Below, piece after piece: positions 56,901 through 64,000 of a stretch of DNA of 64,000 nucleotides. Within the stretch, counting starts at the first letter, position 1. Each line of letters begins with the position of its first letter. Source of the DNA: Reticulascus tulasneorum (taxonomy: Eukaryota; Ascomycota; Sordariomycetes; Glomerellales; Reticulascaceae); assembly GCA_001557505.1 (NCBI GenBank), contig LSAX01000005.1:1302001-1366000 (forward strand), read 5' to 3'. A program made the position numbers and the translations under genes. The notes below the pieces were generated by a model. It did not search any database. It was not told the origin of the DNA and saw only the letters and a program-made list of their open reading frames with translations.

Positions 56901-59900
56901 ATTGGATCGCGTTTAGCACGCACACATTCGAGAAGTGATCTTAATTGCGAATCGAGATACGCAGATACGTACCGTAAACACATAGAGACTCGGGTGTTGT
57001 GATGGCGTTTGTGAGATGAGATCTCAACACGTCCAAAAACGCGAAATCTTAAGTTGGCTCCTCGGCTAGGCGGTGGAGCTGGGGCTATCGCATCACCAAA
57101 GAAAACCTCCATTGGATCCATCTGCTAGCCTAAGCCCCGACCGAGACACGACGTAATTGTGCCATGTCTGTGCGGGACCGGCAGCAGAATGTCTCACTTG
57201 ATCCCACGTCCCCCTCCCCCCATTGATAGAGGCAATTGAATTGAGTCGAGTCTGCATCCGCGGGGATGATGGGCTAGCAAGATATTATGTTTCAGGCCGA
57301 AGGTTGGGAGATAGCAGAACGCGTCGACACGCTGGCCGGACAAGGCATGGCACCCAAACAATCGGGATGAGGGTGGTAGGTGGCTAGGTAGGAGAAACCG
57401 AATGTACGAAAATCATACCTCGATGGAGTAATGAGGTTATTCAGCTCACTGCCTCGAGCCTTGTCCGCAGCACGCACCTACCTAGGTAGGCATGATTCCT
57501 CGCCCAGCCGCCGAGTTCCAATATCGCCTGCGTATCTGCCAGCTTCCCCTGTTCGTTCACATCCTACGACGGCAGAGTCCACACATCTCCACAACTGCAA
57601 TAGGCAGGCCGGTCATTGTATCCGTCTTTTCGCCCCGTTGTGGGGGAGAGAGAACCAGGGCCTTTGGCCGCTCGAAGGACCACTCATGAGCATGGCCATT
57701 CCGAAAACTGGGAATCAGCTTGGTACGAATGGCATGCTACATTACTAGTGCACCCGACGAGGCGTAAGATTATACTAATACGTGCGCAAGTGGTCATTGC
57801 CACGAGCAGACAGACTAAGTACTACGCTGATAACTGATGCACCCTGACAGTGCAGCTCCTCTCGGCACCGTTGCTGAGGGAGCTTAGGGCTTGGATCTCA
57901 CTATGGTACGTGCAAGGACCAAGTTGCAGAGCTTGCAACGGTGATTGCCTGCCTCAACTCCATAACCAGTGGCACGATCCTCAGGTTGGCCTGGCCCTGG
58001 AAACAAACCCCCTAGTTAGGGCCGTATCTAAATTCCGTGGAGCTAAGCCATAGGCTATGTTTCTGAAAGATTGAATCGCCTGTCCCACGCCAGTCCTCGT
58101 CGTGTATCCATCGGACCGGCTAAAGAAACAGATGGGGGACGCTCCCGATAGGAATTGCACCCAGGAACCGCCCTCCAATCCCGGTGTCACGAAGCTACTG
58201 AACGGATGGCGGCATGCAGAGATTGGGAGGCTGGAGGCTGAGATTGATGAGGCGATCGTTTGCCTGATTGACTTTCAGTGGATCGTGGACGGGATCCATG
58301 TTCGTATCGAAAGCACAGGGTACAGCTCATCTTGCGTTTCTATGGTGAGGAACTTTGACAGTGGCGGCATGTCCAATTTGAGATTGAGACTGGAAACGGT
58401 CGGAAAATGGACTCCTCAAACAGAGTCCGAATGGGACGTGTTCATTCGATGGAAAAGTCCCAGGTTCTGAAGCTCGCGTGTTCTCCATCCCGGGAATTCA
58501 AGACATTCGATGAGCCCTGATCCATGGCACACCGGAGGGGTTTCTGGAACAAGTCATGAAAGGTGGCTCTACTTGCGATTTTGATAGGCCCGTCAATCGC
58601 CGATGAGTTGCAGGTCATCTTCCACCCGAGGTTTGATGTTCGAGGCATTTCTCCTCCCAGTAAAACATGCACAGTTCACCATGATGGCTTCTTACAAGGC
58701 ACGGGGACTTGCGTCAGGCTACGTTCTTCAACCAGCCTCCAACAGGCAGTGGTTTTTTTTGGTGTCGGAAGGCAGATGAACCGCTGCACTCACGCGTCAT
58801 TGCAGCAGCTGCAGCTCGCCAATGTACGGCGTGCCTTTTCGCGTCCTTGCTAGTCGGATCCATCTCACCACTCGCTGCGACCCTGTGCCATTTCGTCAGC
58901 AATCACGAACTCAAGATCGTCCACCAACGATGGATGGGCCGAGCCCCATTGACCAGTCACAAAGGAGAATTGATAACCAGAGTTTTCCCCGGTGGGATGC
59001 CTCCATGTCTGAGCGTCGAATGTTTCCTTTGTTCGGGGCTTTTTTAGGTCATCGTTAACTGGGCTAGCGTGGGCCGCGTAAACGGCCGGCGATTTGTGGC
59101 CCCAAAGCAGCACCGCGCACCGCTGATCATGGCGGCCGCCAAGCGGCCTCCTCAAGGCTGTGAGATGAGATCTCCTTGTCGGGATATTGTGCCCCCATTT
59201 TCAGTCCCGTTCGGGGTATTGATTTGTTCTGACTTCACGTTCCTACAACGGAGGACACAGACAAACAATCAACACGGACCGAACTACTCTGTCGTGTCTG
59301 GATCATCCATCCAACGCGTAAAGTGGTTTGCCGTCCAACAAGTGTCCGAGAGTCGACCATTACTTGGGTTTCGCCGTTCCTGACTTCACGTGGGAACGGT
59401 TCGATGTAAGGGCGGCACGATTGACCTATGAAGTTGTGCATCCTTTCCCCGCGAAAAAAGCCTGTGATGCAGTGCAACGCTGGGGAGTTGTAGCAGCGGG
59501 TTCCGAGGACAGGGCCTGATGGTTTCGAAACGACGGCGGCAGAGATGGAATGGCACATCACTTTGCAGCCACCCACCGTTGCAATCAAAGACTGTTGGCC
59601 CATTTGCTGCCCCAACTCCACATGCAATTGCCGCCGATGAAGGTTCTGCAAGAGGAGAAAAAAAGCTTGTGCGGTTTCTCGGTCAGGATAGTGTATGTAT
59701 GTACGCTTCACACGCGGGGAATAATTCGTACTGCAAGTATCTGTAGGTTAGACAGCCCGCAGGCTGTGGTGTACCCCGAACAGGCAGTATGCAGTAACAG
59801 GCACATCTCCATTTGGAAGTTGTGCAGGCTGCTTGCCACTATTTTCCCTTTAAGATATCCATGGTTCTCTCAAAGCGGGTAGAAGCGCTTTGGGCCCTGA

Positions 59901-62900
59901 GGCGGCAGAGTTAATGAGAAATGGACGACACCCAGGTCGGAAAGATCTAGCCTCGTGGCAAATTCCGCTCTGGGGCAATGAAGCCACAATCTGCTCAGCC
60001 TAACGCTGACTTTTCCTGATCATGAAGCCATCGCGGAGTCCTCGTCCCCTCCTGAAATTTCCAGTGATGGCCCGAATGGCAGGGCAACGTCTGTTCTCAC
60101 CGGAAGTATCCACCGGCTGGCCGTCGGGCAGGGGGGGAACGTGGCTGTCGCGATGCCCGGACTGTTCTGTAAAGTGGTAGTCGTACTCGTCCTATGGACC
60201 AAGAGGTCAAAGCAAAGCGGAACGGCTTCTCGCTACGGAAACGGCATATGTGCTTCACCAACCGGGGATTACTGAAGCGTGGAAAAGCTGGGGAGGAGGG
60301 ACGGGACATTGTGAGAGGCACGAGAGGCAAACGGCAGGAGAAAATTTCAAGACGGGGGATCCTGCCAATTGGGATTTCAAGTCGTATTGAAGGGTCCATT
60401 CTGGGATGATCTGTGCAATTGAGCCTGCGATAGCATCGTCAGAGCTCAAGCTGATATCTGCAGGCTTTGCGGTGTCGGGCGGGGGAGTCTGTTTCAATAG
60501 ATCCGATGGCATATACAGACAGTCCAGACACAATTATGGTTCGCACGAGGACCAAAGAAAAAAATGCCAAGCATCTCCAAAACGGATCTTTTGGTCGGGA
60601 TGGAAGGACAGGTTCGCTTTTACGTATGTACGTCCGTAATTCCCCCCTCAAATGCAAGCCAGATAATAAGCGTGCATTAGCCAGATCGACATAAAGATCA
60701 TAAATTTACCTTACTGTACGATACGAATTGAGCAAAAGGACGGACTGTCAGCAAGTAAAAATAAAATAAAAAACAGAGTCCCTGTTGCGTTGCATCGGGG
60801 ATAATCGAAACAATTTTTTCCTGGGGTGCATTTTTTGCTCTTCCTCATCAGCCTCATTATTGTGCTGGGGCTGCGGGGGTGTTGTGCAGCTGTGGATCCC
60901 GAGTTGAGATGAGGCTGTGGCTGAGGCCAGCCCTGTTCGTGCTCTCTGGCAACTGCTGTCACTTGTCAGCTGTGGAAGCCTTCTAGATGCACTACTTCGT
61001 ACCAGGCTGATGGCTGGATTCATCATATTTTGCACGTGCACAGCATTTTGTGCACCGAGCCGCGTCCAGTCCGTTCCCAGCGCACAGATGCCAATTTGCA
61101 ACCCTGCAACCCTGCAATCCTGGGCAACATGGCAGATGTACTGGCCTTGTAGATGCTGTACCTCGCTGTATCTCGGTCGTACCCATCACGTCAAGCAGCT
61201 CTCGTCTGTGGTTCAGGCTAGCTGGCTACCTAGGCAATTCTCGAAACGGCCACTGCTAACTTTCCCCACGCCAGGGATAGCTATCAACCGCATGCAGCCT
61301 CGCGTCTTGATGAGGAAATTCGCCAGGAGCTGCGACAAGACCGCCGCCGATATCGAATCCATTGAACGATCCCGCGATGTACATAGTTTGCTAGGTCCTC
61401 AAACCGTTTGGAACCCCTCCCCCCCAGTCTGGCCTCTCGGCAGAGGAATAATTACTGTGGTACGGTCCTGCGACCAGTCTCACACCGAACGCTGCAAAAG
61501 CCGACTTCCTTCCCGCGTGCCTCGCTGGGATCAGCATGCATCTTGTATGGCAAAATTCTGGTTGTAGGCAGTTAGCAGGCGCTGAGGGCCCAAGCCTCCA
61601 ATCTGAGCTCCTGGTTTGGACCTCCACATGTGCATCTGACAGGCAGGGCGGAGCTGGGAGGAGCCTGGACGGAGGAACTGCGTGCTTTGTTCCCTGGACC
61701 GGCGATCGCCTGCCTGCGTAGCTTGCATTGTGGCCGGGTAGCCGTAATAAACCGAACAATCATGTACTCATACCCGCAATGCCGCAGCAGATGTGAAGAA
61801 AAAAAAAGTGTAAGCACATTGTCATGTGCGTGAGCATCTCACGCGTCGTGCAGACGCCCCACGTCGCGTCTCGCTCACTGCCAAAAGCCATCAGGAGGTG
61901 TCTGAGTGGTCAGAAGACAGAATCCAGTGGATTGGATTCAGCAAGCGGGCAGCGGCTACAGCTGGGACAATGCAGGAAACAATGACATCAAACAAGTTCC
62001 GAAAGCAGATGGATCTGAGTTCGTTCTGTGCTACAAGGAGGGTTGAGCAAGATGTTTCCTGGGGTATTCGCTGTCGGGATCTCCTGGGCTAGGAAATTTG
62101 AAAGTAGACAATTGGCTGACAGGAGCTTGGCCTGGAGCCGCTTGCGTTTACCAACCAGTCACTGGACGAGTTGCACTGTCGCGATTCGATTAGGGTGGAG
62201 TAAACACGGTGTCGGATCTTCAAGATAGTCCCGAAGCTACGATGCATGTGTGAGCCCATTTCGAGGCTCTTGTCTCGATGGTCTTGAGCCTCAAGTAAGG
62301 AACTGCTAGTCTTGAGGCATCTTCATTGGAGCCAATTGACCGCCCAAATCTAACTAGGCGGCTGCACCGGAGCTGGAGTTGCCTTGGTTCAAAGGCTGAT
62401 TCCGGACGAGCTACGGAAGCAGGTGATCAGATCTGCAGCCCGGACATGATTGATACTCGCTGCAAGCTGCAAGCGTACGTCTTAGGTTTGCATGCTGCTT
62501 ATTGGGAGCATTTTGTGACATCAGTATGTACCAGGGTCACTTGCCCCATCTCGCACGAACTGCGAGGTCAGACAACCCGAGCAGACCCCTTGCGTTCTGG
62601 GTCTCGAAGTATATTGTGACTCGACGGATGAGTTCTGGACCCAACGGTCGAGAGCAAGCAAGCTCCTAAGCCCCTCTCACGCGCTGAGATGCATGACTGT
62701 GTTTTGGGTCACTGCGGGGAGGAAGAACCTAAGGTACCTACCTATGGAATGGATCCGCCTGCCCCTCCACCCTGAGGTCCACCTCCATCCACTACAGTAC
62801 GTCACCCCAAGAACTTGCAGAAGCCCTTTGCCTGCAGCTTGCCTGCAGAAGTTTGATATAACGCGAATATACAAGGTTATGCGAATGCCGCGTTTTCTGC

Positions 62901-64000
62901 ACTCGGGGTGTTCCATTGCATACAATCGAGCAGAAGCGAAGCCACCGCAGCCACCGCAGCCCCCCTCTTCTTACGAAGTAGAGTTAGAGATGGAATGACC
63001 TGCGTGGCCCGATCGTGAGGCCGCATCCAGTCGGCGAAGTCCAAACTGATGGGCATGATGATCGTTCCAGACTGCGTGTGTTTGGAGCTGGCCCCCTGAG
63101 ATGATCATGTCGGTCTACTGCTGTGCTAGCCCTGATCCTTGGCGAGCCAAACAGGTCGTCAGAACACGATATTGAGACGTGACGTTGGGTCGCGGTGTAA
63201 AGGGCCAGGCAATGAGACGGTATTCCCGGACTACAAGCTCGCCATAGTCTTGGCTGCGCGTGTTTCGTGTCCGGACAGAAGGTTCCTTTGGCAAGAGAGC
63301 TATCGACACCCACTTCTCGATTACAACTAGCTCTCTGTAGGATTCTCAGCTCCAAACCTGCGGACGTGTATAGATAGTGTGCTCTTTTTGGGGGAATTGA
63401 GTGGGGTGGGGGACGGGAGAGAGCACTGCCGCTTAAGTTGGTGGCATTCTATATTTTCACCATTCCAATTGCCAACAAATCGACCACACGTTCTCGAACT
63501 GCACTAGCTAGTTGTCGGTAGCCCCTTGCGGGCCAATTGAGAAATCCCCAGCTATCTTGGGATAGTGTGTGTCGGGGAACAACCTTGGATTCGAGAGGGT
63601 TGGAAAGAATGATGGTGTGTCGGACCCGTCAGTGGTTCGTGATGGTTCCTGAACCGACTTTCCCTTTTACCCCTCACCTACAGATACGGAGATAAAGTCT
63701 ATGTCCTCTCACTCGTCCAGCCTCCCTGCAAAGCTGACAAGCCTGGGAAAGCTGATGCGTTGGCCAGCGGCACCGAAGTTTCATGAGCCCGCCGTCCACA
63801 CCATCCCATTGGTCTCCAGCGCTTTCCAGGCTATCACCGAACCAGATGTCGACCGTACCCAGGACTTGGTAAACCGTAAGATCCGCAGCAATGCTCGTGA
63901 GTTCACAAGCCGAGGGAGTGGCCCGTCGGAGCCCGGCTTTTTTCGCTCAAGCAACAAGAGATGGATTCTTAGCACCAAGGAAGGGACCGAGCACTAAGAC
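53998..64000. other. About 10 kb without supported genes
   Basis: Only frames below about 220 codons occur, on both strands and overlapping one another (for example 59235-59711, 60917-61567 and 63701-63997), none with a recognisable domain, splice pattern or signal peptide. Base composition looks ordinary rather than AT-rich, so a decayed transposon island is unlikely. Simple motifs include CCTACCTAGGTAGG words near 57477 and 62733 and a GCCACCGCA repeat at 62940. The right end may be the upstream region of a gene outside the window. Long non-coding RNAs cannot be excluded. Confidence 0.5.
54342..54438 (-). tRNA. Degenerate tRNA-Glu-like element
   Basis: On the minus strand an internal promoter A box (TGGTCGAACGG) and B box (GGTTCGACCC) are correctly ordered about 65 nt apart. 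The sequence between has CTTTC in the anticodon-loop position, pointing to Glu (UUC), and the 3' end reads CAACGGA. However, the 5' acceptor strand does not pair with it, the T-stem is poor and the anticodon stem does not close. It is probably a tRNA pseudogene. Confidence 0.3.

Noticed and set aside
59235..59711. 158-codon minus-strand frame in the gene desert
   Set aside because: No recognisable motif and overlapping plus-strand frames of similar length; consistent with chance.
60917..61567. 216-codon plus-strand frame in the gene desert
   Set aside because: Length is notable, but the translated text has no domain pattern, is rich in Cys/Arg/Ser as in random GC-balanced frames, and shows no conserved-looking block.

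Overview
The window is nuclear DNA of a filamentous ascomycete (Pezizomycotina), most likely a Eurotiales fungus of the Aspergillus/Penicillium kind. This is inferred from many short introns (mostly 40-120 nt, GT donors, CTRAY-like branch sites), a fungal-type repertoire (NLR protein, Zn2Cys6 factor, ABCC and DHA2 exporters, GH27 with a lectin tail) and monocistronic genes on both strands. All gene models were spliced by eye; phases were checked so that the exons join in frame.

Left part (1-11.4 kb): the 3' part of a DHA2 drug exporter, a small hypothetical gene, a 17-exon ABCC multidrug transporter and a type II membrane glycosyltransferase-like gene.

Accessory island (about 11.4-22.5 kb): a gene-poor, TA-rich stretch that looks repeat-derived and holds a small secreted cysteine protein gene with an apparent 1-nt frameshift. 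It is followed by two co-oriented genes: a DUF7580-type protein with a hydrophobic N-terminal helix, and a 1447-residue NLR-like protein (zinc fingers, NACHT, ten ankyrin repeats). This pair is the best candidate for an undescribed system, possibly non-self recognition or regulated cell death. That function is inference.

Core block (23-54 kb): mostly housekeeping genes. These are mitochondrial aspartyl-tRNA synthetase, an AP180/Yap1801-type clathrin adaptor, TFIIH subunit Tfb3, NudC, a Bud27/URI-type prefoldin-like protein, a Zn2Cys6 regulator, two hypothetical proteins, a Psg1-like secretory membrane protein, the rRNA/tRNA cytidine acetyltransferase Kre33, mitoribosomal mS38/Cox24, a phytanoyl-CoA dioxygenase-family oxygenase, a secreted alpha-galactosidase, a Mpv17/Sym1-type membrane protein and a Ras-like protein with a broken P-loop.

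Right part (54-64 kb): about 10 kb without any gene I can support. It has ordinary base composition and one degenerate tRNA-like element, so it may be the long upstream region of a regulator lying beyond the right edge.
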